Below are positions 1 to 9,126 of a stretch of DNA of 64,000 bases, piece after piece. The position numbers and the translations under genes are program-made. Under the pieces are notes generated by a model, which saw only the letters and a program-made list of their open reading frames with translations, searched no databases and was not told where the DNA came from. This DNA comes from an uncultured Gemmiger sp. (lineage in GTDB: Bacteria; Bacillota; Clostridia; Oscillospirales; Ruminococcaceae): NCBI GenBank assembly GCA_947631565.1, contig CANRLV010000002.1:1-64000 (forward strand). Reading direction: 5' to 3'. Positions within the stretch are counted from its first letter, which is position 1. Each line of letters opens with the position of its first letter.

Positions 1-90
1 TTCCTCGCTCCACAGCCTTCCTTTTCTCTTGCCCTTTCTGCTTTCCTATCTCTCGAGGGCGTTTTGCTCATCTCTCGAAAGATATATCCC

Positions 91-118
91 ATTTTACCAC
101 ACAATGCGCGTTTTGCAA
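91..118 (-). promoter_or_regulatory. Putative minus-strand sigma-A promoter for a gene left of the window
   Basis: Minus strand TTGCAA (113-118) - 16 bp - TAAAAT (91-96). Confidence 0.4.
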
Positions 119-128
119 AGGGTGCCGC

Positions 129-158
129 TTGCCACGCCCGGCCGGGTCGTGGTATAAT
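129..158 (+). promoter_or_regulatory. Putative sigma-A promoter of acetyltransferase/gpsA
   Basis: TTGCCA (129-134) - 18 bp - TATAAT (153-158). Confidence 0.5.
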
Positions 159-181
159 CACGAAGAAAGAGAGGGACCGCG

Positions 182-790
182 ATGGACCAAAAGGAACGTA
201 TGCTGCAAGGCCTGCCCTACAGGGCGTGGCAGGACGGGCTTGAGGCGGAGCGCGAGGCCTGCAAGGCCAAGGTGTATGCGCTCAACACCCTGCCGCCCGC
301 CGAGCGCCGGCGCATCCCGGCGCTGCTCAAGGACCTGTTCGGCAAAACGGGCGAGAAGCTGTGGCTGGAGCCGCCCTTCCACTGTGACTACGGCTATAAC
401 ATCGAGGTCGGCGAGAACTTTTTTGCCAACTACAACCTGACCGTGCTCGACGTGGGCAAGGTGACCATCGGCGACAATGTGCAGATCGCGCCCAACGTCT
501 CGATCTATGCGGCCGGGCATCCCATCCACCCGGCCAGCCGCAATTCCGGCTATGAATGGGGCGCCCCCGTCACCATCGGCAGCAATGTGTGGATCGGCGG
601 CAGCGTCGTCATCCTGCCCGGCGTCACCATCGGCGACAATGCCGTCATCGGCGCCGGCAGTGTGGTGACAAAGGACATCCCGCCCGACTGCATCGCCGCC
701 GGCAATCCCTGCCGCGTCCTGCGCCCCGTCACCGAGGCGGACCGGCCCTATTATTATAAAGACCGTATGTTCGACGTTACCGACTATTGA
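182..790 (+). CDS. Sugar O-acetyltransferase (maltose/galactoside acetyltransferase, LbH hexapeptide family)
   Basis: Maa/LacA-like N-terminus (MLQGLPYRAW), ENFFANYNLTVLDVG, IGDN/IGSNVWIGG hexapeptide repeats. Confidence 0.9.
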   Translation: MDQKERMLQGLPYRAWQDGLEAEREACKAKVYALNTLPPAERRRIPALLKDLFGKTGEKLWLEPPFHCDYGYNIEVGENFFANYNLTVLDVGKVTIGDNVQIAPNVSIYAAGHPIHPASRNSGYEWGAPVTIGSNVWIGGSVVILPGVTIGDNAVIGAGSVVTKDIPPDCIAAGNPCRVLRPVTEADRPYYYKDRMFDVTDY

Positions 791-810
791 TTTTAAAAGG
801 AGAGACCGCC

Positions 811-1806
811 ATGACCGTTACCGTGCTGGGCGCCGGCACCTGGGGCACTGCGCTGGCCCGCCTGCTGGCCAACAACGGCCACGCCGTCACGCTGTGGAGC
901 GCCCTGCCGCAGGAGCTCGATACCCTGCGCACCGCCCATGTGCACCCCAATCTGCCGGGCATGACGATGCCGGCGGGCATCGCGTATGAGCCGGACCTGG
1001 CCGCTGCCTGCCGCGGCGCCGGGATGGTCGTGTTCGCCGTGCCGTCGGTGTTCGTGCGCAGCACGGCCCGCGCCGCCGCGGCGTATTTGCCGGCCGGCAC
1101 GCTGCTCGTCGATGTGGCCAAGGGCGCCGAGGACGGCACCCTGCTCACGATGGCCGAGGTCATCGAGCAGGAGCTGGCGGCCGCCGGCGTGCAAAGCACA
1201 GTGGCGGCGCTCTCCGGCCCCACCCACGCCGAGGAGGTCGCCTGTGACCTGCCCACCGCCATCGTCGCCGGCTGCGCCGACACCGAGGCGGCCGCGGCCG
1301 TGCAGCGGGCCTTCAACGGGCCGAACTTCCGCGTTTACACCAACCCCGACCGCCGCGGCGTCGAGCTGGGGGGTGCTGTCAAAAACGTGCTGGCGCTGGC
1401 CGTCGGCATGGCCCGCGGCCTTGGCTACGGCGACAACGCCCAGGCGGCGCTCATCACCCGCGGCAGCGCCGAGCTCACGCGGTTGGGGCTGGCGATGGGC
1501 TGCAGGGCGGCCACCTTTGCCGGGCTTTCGGGCATCGGGGACCTCATCGTCACCTGCACCAGCCTGCACAGCCGCAACCTGCGCGCCGGTATGCTGATGG
1601 GGCAGGGCAAAACGGTGGACGAGGCCAGGCGCGAGGTCGGGCAGGTGGTCGAGGGCATCAACGCCCTGCCGGCCGCTTTGCAGCTGGCAAAAAAGTACGG
1701 TGTCGAGATGCCCATCGTGCAGGCGGTGGGACAGATCCTGGCCGGCCGCCTGACCGCCACCGCCGCCGTCGCCGCCCTGATGGGCCGCGAGCTCAAGCCG
1801 GAATAA
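811..1806 (+). CDS. gpsA: NAD(P)-dependent glycerol-3-phosphate dehydrogenase
   Basis: GAGTWGTALARLLANNGH Rossmann motif; KNVLALAVGMARGLGYGDNAQAALITRG; ATG at 811 preceded by AAAGGAGAG. Confidence 0.95.
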   Translation: MTVTVLGAGTWGTALARLLANNGHAVTLWSALPQELDTLRTAHVHPNLPGMTMPAGIAYEPDLAAACRGAGMVVFAVPSVFVRSTARAAAAYLPAGTLLVDVAKGAEDGTLLTMAEVIEQELAAAGVQSTVAALSGPTHAEEVACDLPTAIVAGCADTEAAAAVQRAFNGPNFRVYTNPDRRGVELGGAVKNVLALAVGMARGLGYGDNAQAALITRGSAELTRLGLAMGCRAATFAGLSGIGDLIVTCTSLHSRNLRAGMLMGQGKTVDEARREVGQVVEGINALPAALQLAKKYGVEMPIVQAVGQILAGRLTATAAVAALMGRELKPE

Positions 1807-1829
1807 GCCCAAAGGCGGCCGCGCCCGGC

Positions 1830-1858
1830 TTGACGCGCGCGGCCGTTTGCGCTACAAT
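1830..1858 (+). promoter_or_regulatory. Putative sigma-A promoter of tRNA-Leu
   Basis: TTGACG (1830-1835) - 17 bp - TACAAT (1853-1858). Confidence 0.6.
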
Positions 1859-1877
1859 ACTGCATAGCGCAAAACGT

Positions 1878-1961
1878 GCCGCTGTGGCGGAACTGGCAGA
1901 CGCAAGGGACTTAAAATCCCTCGGTGGCGACACCGTACGGGTTCGATCCCCGTCAGCGGCA
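1878..1961 (+). tRNA. tRNA-Leu (anticodon UAA)
   Basis: Acceptor GCCGCTG/CAGCGGC, TGGCGGAACTGGCAGACG, anticodon loop ..TTAAAAT.., GGTTCGATCCC T-arm; CCA not encoded. Confidence 0.95.
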
Positions 1962-1967
1962 TACGCA

Positions 1968-1999
1968 CAGCCCGGAGAACAAAGCTCTCCGGGCTGTTT
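1968..1999 (+). terminator. Rho-independent terminator after tRNA-Leu
   Basis: cagcccggaga-acaaagc-tctccgggctg followed by tttttg. Confidence 0.85.
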
Positions 2000-2046
2000 T
2001 TGTTGTACTTTCCTTTACAAACTGTAAAAAAATGTGCGCAAACCGC

Positions 2047-2075
2047 TTGTATCTTGGGCGCGTTTCGTATATACT
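2047..2075 (+). promoter_or_regulatory. Putative promoter of aminotransferase gene
   Basis: TTGTAT (2047-2052) - 17 bp - TATACT (2070-2075). Confidence 0.45.
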
Positions 2076-2185
2076 TAATTGTATCTGTGCGGCACTGCTT
2101 ACCCAAGATAGAGGGGTGTTGGCAGCCGGGGCATTGCGGCCCGCCGCACAAGGCTACGTTCTGTATTTTTTCAGGGGGAAAGAGC

Positions 2186-3463
2186 ATGGCGGATTATTTC
2201 AAAATGACCCGCGGCGAGCTGGAGGCCGAGAAGGCAGCGCTCGAACAGGAATATGCCCGCTACAAGGCGAAGGGCCTCAACCTCAACATGGCCCGCGGCA
2301 AGCCGGGTCCCAAGCAGATGAACCTGGCCATGGAGCTGCTCAAGCTGGACGACTACACCGCCGCCGACGGTACCGATGCGCGCAACTACGGCAATCTTGA
2401 AGGCCTGTACGAGGCGCGCACGCTCTTCGGCGAGGTGATGGGCATCCGTCCAGAGGAAGTGTTCATGGGCGGCAATTCCAGCCTGCAGCTGATGTACAAT
2501 CTTGTCAGCATCGGGTACATGTTCGGCTTCCCGGATTCTCCCAAGCCGTGGAGCCAGGTCGAAAACCGCAAGTGGCTGTGCCCGGTCCCGGGCTATGACC
2601 GCCATTTCCGCATCACCGAGGAAATGGGCTTTGAGATGATCAACATCCCGATGAAGGAAGACGGCCCCGACATGGACCTGATCGAAAAGCTCGTCGCCGA
2701 GGATGATACCATCAAGGGCATCTGGTGCGTGCCGCAGTACTCCAACCCCGACGGCATCACCTATTCCGACAGCGTCATCAAGCGCTTTGCCCGCATGGAG
2801 ACGGCCGCCCCGGATTTCAAGATCTTCTGGGACGAGGCCTACATCGTCCACCACCTGACCACCAAGCCCAAGGAGACCGCCGTGCTGCTGCGCGAGTGCG
2901 AGCCCTACGGCCACGAGGACCGGGTGTTCATGTTCACCTCGACCAGCAAGATCACCTTCCCGGGCGCGGGGGTGTCGGCGCTGGGCTGCAGCACCGAGAT
3001 GATGAAATACGTCTGCAAGCGGTTCGAGGCGATGATCATCAGCTATGACAAGATGAACCAGCTGCGCCACGTCCACTTCCTCAAAAACAAGGCCGGGGTG
3101 CTCGCGCATATGCAGCGCCACCGCCGCCGCCTGGTGCCCTGCTTTGACGCCGTCAAGACCGCTTTCCGCGAGGAGCTGGCCCCCTGCGGCGACATCGCCC
3201 GCTGGACCGACCCCAAGGGCGGCTACTTCATCAGCCTGTATGTGCTGCCGGGCTGCGCCAAGCGCGTGGCCAAGCTGTGCAAGAGCTGCGGGCTCATCCT
3301 GACCGGCGCCGGCGCGGCCTACCCTTACGGCCATGACCCCGAGGACAGCCACCTGCGCATCGCTCCCACGTTCCCGAGCCTGTCGGAGGTCGAGGAAGCA
3401 TCCTACCTGCTGACCGTCTGCGTGCGGTTGGCGGTCGTTGAAAAACTGCTGGCCCGGCAATGA
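2186..3463 (+). CDS. PLP-dependent class I aminotransferase (MocR-like/aspartate-alanine aminotransferase type)
   Basis: MADYFKMTRGELEAEKAALEQEYARYKAKGLNLNMARGKPGPKQ; GIWCVPQYSNPDGITYS; FTSTSKITFPGAGVSALG (PLP lysine region). Confidence 0.85.
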   Translation: MADYFKMTRGELEAEKAALEQEYARYKAKGLNLNMARGKPGPKQMNLAMELLKLDDYTAADGTDARNYGNLEGLYEARTLFGEVMGIRPEEVFMGGNSSLQLMYNLVSIGYMFGFPDSPKPWSQVENRKWLCPVPGYDRHFRITEEMGFEMINIPMKEDGPDMDLIEKLVAEDDTIKGIWCVPQYSNPDGITYSDSVIKRFARMETAAPDFKIFWDEAYIVHHLTTKPKETAVLLRECEPYGHEDRVFMFTSTSKITFPGAGVSALGCSTEMMKYVCKRFEAMIISYDKMNQLRHVHFLKNKAGVLAHMQRHRRRLVPCFDAVKTAFREELAPCGDIARWTDPKGGYFISLYVLPGCAKRVAKLCKSCGLILTGAGAAYPYGHDPEDSHLRIAPTFPSLSEVEEASYLLTVCVRLAVVEKLLARQ

Positions 3464-3512
3464 ACCATGGGCATCGCCCGGCGGCGTGCCGGGCGGCAAG
3501 GAGGTCACATCC

Positions 3513-5831
3513 ATGAAAAGAAGAGGCAAGGCCTGGCATTTCGTCGTGCTGGCGGTGCTCATCTTCGCCTTTGCGGCAACGGCGTTCTTCGGCGTCAGCT
3601 CGCAGTACGGCGACACGCGCACCATCTACATCAAGGCTGCGTCCGACATCCGCTTCGGTATCGACATCCGCGGCGGCGTCGACGTCACCTTTATGCCCAC
3701 CGACGGCATCGACGCCACCGATGAGCAGATGACCGCAGCCCAGACCGTTATCGAGGACCGCCTGGTCGGCCTTGGCATCACCGACTACGAGAGCTACGTC
3801 GACTTCAACAAGGACCGTATCATCGTGCGCTTCCCGTGGCGCAGCGACGAGACGGACTTTGACCCGCAGGCCGCCATCGACGAGATCGGCACCACCGCGC
3901 AGATGGTCTTCCGCTACGGCAGCACCGCCGACGGCGAGCAGATCCTGACCGGCGACGACGTGCTGGCCGCCACCCCCAACTACAACACCGAGACCAGCGA
4001 GTATGTCGTCGACCTTGAGTTCAGCCCGGCGGGCGCCGAGGCCTTCGGCAGCGCCACCAGCGAGCTGGCGCCGGATAAGGGCACCATCAGCATCTGGCTG
4101 GACGACGAGAACATCTCCACCGCCACCGTGCAGGAGCCCATTCTCGACGGCCGCGCGATGATCAGCGGCACCTTCACGGCCGAGGACGTGGCCACGCTGG
4201 CCAACCAGATCAACTCCGGCGCGCTGCCTTTCGCCCTCTCGGCCGAGAGCTACTCCACCATCAGCCCCACGCTGGGCGCCCGCAGCCTGGAGGTCATGGT
4301 GCTGGCCGGCATCATCGCCTTTATCGCCGTCGGCCTGCTGATGATCATCCGCTACCGCCTGCCCGGCACCATCGCCACCGTCAGCCTGCTCGGGCAGGTG
4401 GCGGCCACGCTGGCGGTCGTCTCCGGCTACTTTGCCATCATGCCCAGCTCCACGCTGACGCTGCCCGGCATCGCCGGCATCATCCTGGGCATCGGCATGG
4501 GCGTGGACGCCAACGTCATCACGGCCGAGCGCATCCGTGAGGAGCTGGCCAAGAACAAAACGCTGGACGGCGCCATCAGCAGCGGCTTTAAAATGGGCCT
4601 GACCCCCATCATCGACGGCAACGTCACCATCGTCATCGTCGCCGCCGTGCTCATGGGCGCCTTCGGGCCGACCAACGGCTTCTGGGCCAGGGTGTTCACG
4701 CCGGTGTTCTACTGGTTCGGACCGTCCACGGCCGGTACCATCTATTCCTTCGGCTTCACCTTGCTCACCAGCGTGCTGCTCAACTTCGTGTTCGGCGTCT
4801 TCGCCACCCGCGCCATGATCCGCGGCGCCTCCCGCATCGGCGCGCTGCGTGACCCGTGGCTGTACGGCGGCGCCCGCAAGGGCAGGGAGAACACCTTCAA
4901 GGCGCCGAGCATCCCGTTCGTGGCCAACCGCAAGAAGTTCTTCATCGGTTCCGGTGCCGTCATCGCGGCCATCGCGCTGGTGGCGCTCATCGGCGGCGTG
5001 ACGATGGACGTCGAGTTCCGCGGCGGCGCCGTGGTGACGCTGGGCTATCAGGGCGACATCGACACCGCCGCGCTGCAAAGCGCCATCGGCGAGGCGGTCG
5101 GCCAGACCAACATGACGCTGCAGACCGGCACCAACATCGCCGGCAGCCAGACCCTGACCGTGACCCTGCCCGGCTCCGAGACGCTTTCCACCGCGCAGCT
5201 GGACGGTTTGCTCGAAGCCCTCAACACCGCCTGCCCGGACAACGCCTTCACGCAGGACCAGGTCAGCAACGTCAACCCGACCATCGGCGGCGAATTCCTG
5301 GCCAAGAGCGTGGTCGCCATCGCCACCGCGGCCGTGCTCATCATGGTCTATGTGGCCTGGCGTTTCCGCCGCATCGGCGGTCTGTCGGCCGGCGCGATGG
5401 CCATCGTCGCGCTGCTGCACGATATGTTCATCATCTTCGGCGTCTTCGTGGTCCTGCGCATCCCGCTCAACGGCAACTTCATTGCCGCCATGTTGACGAT
5501 CCTGGGCTACTCCATCAACGATACCGTCGTCATCTACGACCGCATCCGCGAAAACACCGCCCTCTACGGCAAAAAGCTGGCGCTGCCCCAGCTGGTGGAC
5601 CTGTCCATCAACCAGAGCTTTGCCCGCACCGTCATGACCACCGTCACCACCTGCGCGGCGCTGGTCGTGGTCTGCGTGGTGTCGCTGGTGTACCGCCTCA
5701 ACAGCATCTTCACCTTCGCGCTGCCGCTGCTGTTCGGCATGATCAGCGGCGTGTACAGCACCATCTGCATCGCCACCCAGCTGTGGGTGGCCTGGCGCCT
5801 GCACCGGCACGCGCCCCGCAAAAAGGCATAA
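3513..5831 (+). CDS. secDF: Fused protein-export membrane protein SecD-SecF
   Basis: FGIDIRGGVDVTF, SecD GIAGIILGIGMGVDANVITAERIREEL, SecF VEFRGGAVV, LTILGYSINDTVVIYDRIREN; 773 aa from ATG 3513. Confidence 0.95.
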   Translation: MKRRGKAWHFVVLAVLIFAFAATAFFGVSSQYGDTRTIYIKAASDIRFGIDIRGGVDVTFMPTDGIDATDEQMTAAQTVIEDRLVGLGITDYESYVDFNKDRIIVRFPWRSDETDFDPQAAIDEIGTTAQMVFRYGSTADGEQILTGDDVLAATPNYNTETSEYVVDLEFSPAGAEAFGSATSELAPDKGTISIWLDDENISTATVQEPILDGRAMISGTFTAEDVATLANQINSGALPFALSAESYSTISPTLGARSLEVMVLAGIIAFIAVGLLMIIRYRLPGTIATVSLLGQVAATLAVVSGYFAIMPSSTLTLPGIAGIILGIGMGVDANVITAERIREELAKNKTLDGAISSGFKMGLTPIIDGNVTIVIVAAVLMGAFGPTNGFWARVFTPVFYWFGPSTAGTIYSFGFTLLTSVLLNFVFGVFATRAMIRGASRIGALRDPWLYGGARKGRENTFKAPSIPFVANRKKFFIGSGAVIAAIALVALIGGVTMDVEFRGGAVVTLGYQGDIDTAALQSAIGEAVGQTNMTLQTGTNIAGSQTLTVTLPGSETLSTAQLDGLLEALNTACPDNAFTQDQVSNVNPTIGGEFLAKSVVAIATAAVLIMVYVAWRFRRIGGLSAGAMAIVALLHDMFIIFGVFVVLRIPLNGNFIAAMLTILGYSINDTVVIYDRIRENTALYGKKLALPQLVDLSINQSFARTVMTTVTTCAALVVVCVVSLVYRLNSIFTFALPLLFGMISGVYSTICIATQLWVAWRLHRHAPRKKA

Positions 5832-5891
5832 CGGCCACAAAAGGGCCTTTTGAAGATTTGAAAACCGGAACAGAAAAAAGGAGGATATACG

Positions 5892-6356
5892 ATGAAATGC
5901 CCCTATTGCGGTGAAGTGGACAGCAAGGTCATAGATTCCCGCCCGACCGAGGACGGCGAAAAGATCCGCCGCCGGCGCGAGTGCCTGGGCTGCAAAAAGC
6001 GCTTTACCACCTACGAGATCGTCGAGACCGTCCCCCTGATGGTGGTCAAGAAGGACCATTCCCGCGAGGTGTTCGACCGCCAGAAGCTGCTCAACGGTAT
6101 GCTGCGTGCCTGCGAGAAGCGCCCGGTCAGCTACCAGCAGCTGGACAGCGCCGTCAGCCGCATCGAGCAGCAGCTGCTCAACAGCTATGACCGCGAGGTC
6201 ACGTCCCAGCACATCGGCGATCTGACGATGGAGGAGCTCAAGAGCATCGACGATGTCGCCTATGTGCGTTTCGCCTCCGTCTACCGCCAGTTCAGCGACG
6301 TGAACACCTTCATGGCAGAGCTCAAGGATATGCTTGACAGCCGCAGCGGGAAATAA
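5892..6356 (+). CDS. nrdR: Transcriptional repressor NrdR
   Basis: [42 protein letters not shown] zinc ribbon + ATP-cone. Confidence 0.97.
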   Translation: MKCPYCGEVDSKVIDSRPTEDGEKIRRRRECLGCKKRFTTYEIVETVPLMVVKKDHSREVFDRQKLLNGMLRACEKRPVSYQQLDSAVSRIEQQLLNSYDREVTSQHIGDLTMEELKSIDDVAYVRFASVYRQFSDVNTFMAELKDMLDSRSGK

Positions 6357-6434
6357 CCTACAGCGTTGTAATATTTTAAATCCATCGGCATCGGCGGGCA
6401 TGTACCGACGATGCCGATACTTCTGGAGAAAAAA

Positions 6435-6478
6435 CACCGTGCAAGTCGCCTAAAAGGCATGCGCACGGTGCTTTTTGC
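6435..6478. terminator. Probable bidirectional terminator between nrdR and convergent gene
   Basis: AAAAAA-CACCGTGC...GCACGGTG-CTTTTT. Confidence 0.7.
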
Positions 6479-6491
6479 GACGGTGGGAATC

Positions 6492-6556
6492 CAAAGAGGA
6501 GGCACAGGCGACTTGGCGAAGCGGAGCGCAGCCAACGAAGCCGCGCCTCCTCTTTG
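6492..6556. repeat. Nested inverted repeat (REP-like palindromic element)
   Basis: Outer arms CAAAGAGGAGGC (6492-6503)/GCCTCCTCTTTG (6545-6556); inner TTGGC/GCCAA. Confidence 0.6.
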
Positions 6557-6563
6557 AGTGGGG

Positions 6564-6932
6564 CTACGCCCCGCCAAAGAAAGATGCCTCCATCTGGTCT
6601 ATCAGCGCATACGCCCGCGCCGTCTCCACCGCCAGGTCGGCGGCGTTGTCCCGCAGGGCGTAGTGGGGCAGCACGGCCAGCGTCTCGTCCACCTTGTCCA
6701 CCACCGCGCGGCGCACCAGCAGCCGCAGCAAAAATCCCTGCTGCCGGGCCGCCTGTGCCGTGGCCGCAAAGGCCCGGCGCGCGCCGTCGTAATCCCCCAG
6801 CAGGGCGTCGGCGTGGGCGGTGCCGACCTCGCGGCGCATACGGTCGGCGGTGCCGTGCACATAGGCGGCGGAGCCACTCAAAAAAATCGCCAGCAGCATC
6901 AGCAGCAAAAGGGCGTACCAGTTGCGTTTCAT
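6564..6932 (-). CDS. DUF4363-like small membrane-anchored protein
   Basis: 122 aa, N-terminal TM (WYALLLLMLLAIFLSGSAAY), stop overlaps DUF421 gene start context (ATGA-type overlap). Confidence 0.65.
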   Translation of the reverse strand: MKRNWYALLLLMLLAIFLSGSAAYVHGTADRMRREVGTAHADALLGDYDGARRAFAATAQAARQQGFLLRLLVRRAVVDKVDETLAVLPHYALRDNAADLAVETARAYALIDQMEASFFGGA

Positions 6933-7603
6933 ACCGTATCCTTTCCGGGCCGCTGCGCCGTTTTGGGCGTGCGGCCCGTTCGCATCGTCAGGTAACTCTG
7001 CCGGCCGTTATAAAGCAGCAGCAGCACGTCCTGCCGGCGCACGCCCTGCTGTGCCAAAAAATCCGCCAGCCAGGCTTCGTCATGGCCAAGGGCGGTCAGG
7101 TTGTCGCGGTAGAGCCGCCGGTCGACGAGCAGCGGCAGCATCGGCGGCGCCTCGCCGGCGGCGGGGGCATTTGCCACGCTCAGGCTGCCGTTGGGCTCCA
7201 TCACGCCCCAGGCCACGTCGGCGGGGGAGAACACGCCCTTGCCGCGCAGTGCCTCGGCCAAATCGTCGGCCGAAAGGCGCATACGCGCCAGCGCTTTCTG
7301 GTCCACGACGCCGTCACGGATGACCGTGATGGCCCGCCCGAACAGCGTGCCGCGCCAGCGCGGGAAATACCACGCCGCCGTAGCGTTGAGAACCTCCAGC
7401 GCCGCGATGAGCATGATGGGCGTGATGCTGGCCAGCAGCGGCAGGTCCGGCTCCTCGATGCAGATGGAGGCCACGTTGGAGATGAGCAGCGCCGTCACCA
7501 GCTCCGACGCCTGCAATTCCCCCAGCTGCCGCTTGCCCATGAAGCGCATGGCGGCGATGACGACGATGTACACGATGAGGGTGCGCACCAGTGCCGAAAG
7601 CAT
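6929..7603 (-). CDS. DUF421 (YetF-like) membrane protein
   Basis: TLIVYIVVIAAMRFMGKRQLGELQASELVTALLISNVAS signature of the YetF/DUF421 family. Confidence 0.9.
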   Translation of the reverse strand: MLSALVRTLIVYIVVIAAMRFMGKRQLGELQASELVTALLISNVASICIEEPDLPLLASITPIMLIAALEVLNATAAWYFPRWRGTLFGRAITVIRDGVVDQKALARMRLSADDLAEALRGKGVFSPADVAWGVMEPNGSLSVANAPAAGEAPPMLPLLVDRRLYRDNLTALGHDEAWLADFLAQQGVRRQDVLLLLYNGRQSYLTMRTGRTPKTAQRPGKDTV

Positions 7604-7668
7604 TTTTGCTCTCTCCCTTCATATTTTGCGCCGTGCCCGGCCAAACTATCCGGCAGGAGGGCACGCCG

Positions 7669-9126
7669 ATGGATACCAACGAACCCCTTGCCCCCGACCT
7701 GCAGACCAACCTTGCCTTTCTGCAAGAGATGTTTGGCACCTCGGGGGATTTTTATACCAAACGCCTGCAGTTCGGCCCCGTCAAAGCGGCGGCCGTGCTG
7801 TTCAGCGGCATCTCCTCGCCGGAGAAGCTGACCGTGCTGGCGCTGGACCTTTTGCGCGGCAGCGCCGAGCTGCCCGCCGACGGCGAGGCGTTCGCCGCCT
7901 GGCTGCTCGACCAAAGCCACCTGGCGGCCGAGCCGACACCCATCACCGACCGGCAGGACCTGGTGCGCCGATTGGCCAACGGCATGGCGGTGCTGCTGCT
8001 GGACGGCAGCGCGCAGGCGGTGGCCTTCTCAACACAGGAGATGCCGCAGCGCGGTGTGGGCACGCCGGGCGGCGAGGGCGACATCCGCGGCCCGCAGGAG
8101 GCCTTCACCGAGGCGCTGCGCGGCAATATCGCCCAGCTGCGCCGGCAGTTCCGCACGCCGACCTTTGTGGCCGAGATCGCCACCGCCCAGACCCGCGCCG
8201 CCACCGAGTACGCCCTGTGCTATGACCGCGCGCTGGCCCCCGCCGACGTGGTGGACGAGGTGCGCGCCAAGCTCGCCGCCATCCGCCTGCCCGTGCTGCT
8301 GGACAGCGCCTACTTTGCCTCGTTTTTAAAGCGGGACCGGCTCAACCTGTTCCCGGCCGGGGCCTACACCGAGCGCCCGGCCACCGCCTGTGCCCGCATC
8401 TGTGAGGGCAAGATCGTGATCCTGGTGGCAGGCAGCCCCAACGCCATGGTGGTGCCGAGCTTTTTTGCCGAGCATTTTGAAACGCTGGACGACTATGCCT
8501 CCGGCGCCGTGTTCGCCGGGCTCATCCGCCTGCTCAAGTATCTGGCTTTCCTGCTGGCCGTGTTCGGCCCGGGGCTGTATGTGATGGCGGTGGCCTTTGC
8601 GCCCGAGATCATCCCGGTGCGGATGCTGGCGCGGCTCGCCCGGGCCGAGACCGCCACGCCGCTGCCGCCGATGCTGGAGATGCTGTGCGTGACGCTTCTG
8701 CTCGAGATCGTGCGTGAGGCCGGGCTGCGCGCGCCCAAATCCATCGGGCACACGGTCAGCCTGGTGGGGGCGCTCATCATCGGCGAGACGGCGGTCAGCG
8801 CCGGCATCGTCAGCGTGCCGGTGCTGACGATGGCCGCGGCCGCCACCATCGCCACGCTGGCCGTGCCCAGCCTCTACGAGCAGTCGATCTTGTTCCGCTT
8901 TGCGGTCATCCTGCTGGCCGGGCTGTTCGGCGTGCCGGGCTTTTCCTGCGCGGCGCTCATCATCCTGGCGATGGCCTGCGGCAGCGAGCCGTTCGGCTAC
9001 GATTATCTTTACCCGCTCATGCCGCCCGGCAAGGCGACCTGGCGGGACGGCTTCGTGCGCAGCATCTGGCGCCGTTTGGCCAAAGCAGGGGAGGTGCTTT
9101 CCCGCCGTGGAAACGCCGCGCAATGA
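7669..9126 (+). CDS. Spore germination protein GerA family, A subunit
   Basis: NGMAVLLLDGSAQAVAFSTQ, GAYTERPATACARICEGKIVILVAGSPNAMVVPSFF, C-terminal TM bundle; start ATG 7669 after GGAGGG. Confidence 0.9.
   Translation: MDTNEPLAPDLQTNLAFLQEMFGTSGDFYTKRLQFGPVKAAAVLFSGISSPEKLTVLALDLLRGSAELPADGEAFAAWLLDQSHLAAEPTPITDRQDLVRRLANGMAVLLLDGSAQAVAFSTQEMPQRGVGTPGGEGDIRGPQEAFTEALRGNIAQLRRQFRTPTFVAEIATAQTRAATEYALCYDRALAPADVVDEVRAKLAAIRLPVLLDSAYFASFLKRDRLNLFPAGAYTERPATACARICEGKIVILVAGSPNAMVVPSFFAEHFETLDDYASGAVFAGLIRLLKYLAFLLAVFGPGLYVMAVAFAPEIIPVRMLARLARAETATPLPPMLEMLCVTLLLEIVREAGLRAPKSIGHTVSLVGALIIGETAVSAGIVSVPVLTMAAAATIATLAVPSLYEQSILFRFAVILLAGLFGVPGFSCAALIILAMACGSEPFGYDYLYPLMPPGKATWRDGFVRSIWRRLAKAGEVLSRRGNAAQ

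Noticed and set aside
3294-6437. 1047-aa minus-strand ORF antisense to secDF/nrdR
   Set aside because: Low-complexity His/Asp/Gly/Val-rich translation typical of antisense frames in GC-rich DNA; secDF and nrdR on the other strand are unambiguous.
7600-7626. GCATT-N15-CATATTT as a sigma-G/F promoter of the gerA operon
   Set aside because: Spacing and -10 fit are too loose to claim by eye; needs TSS mapping.
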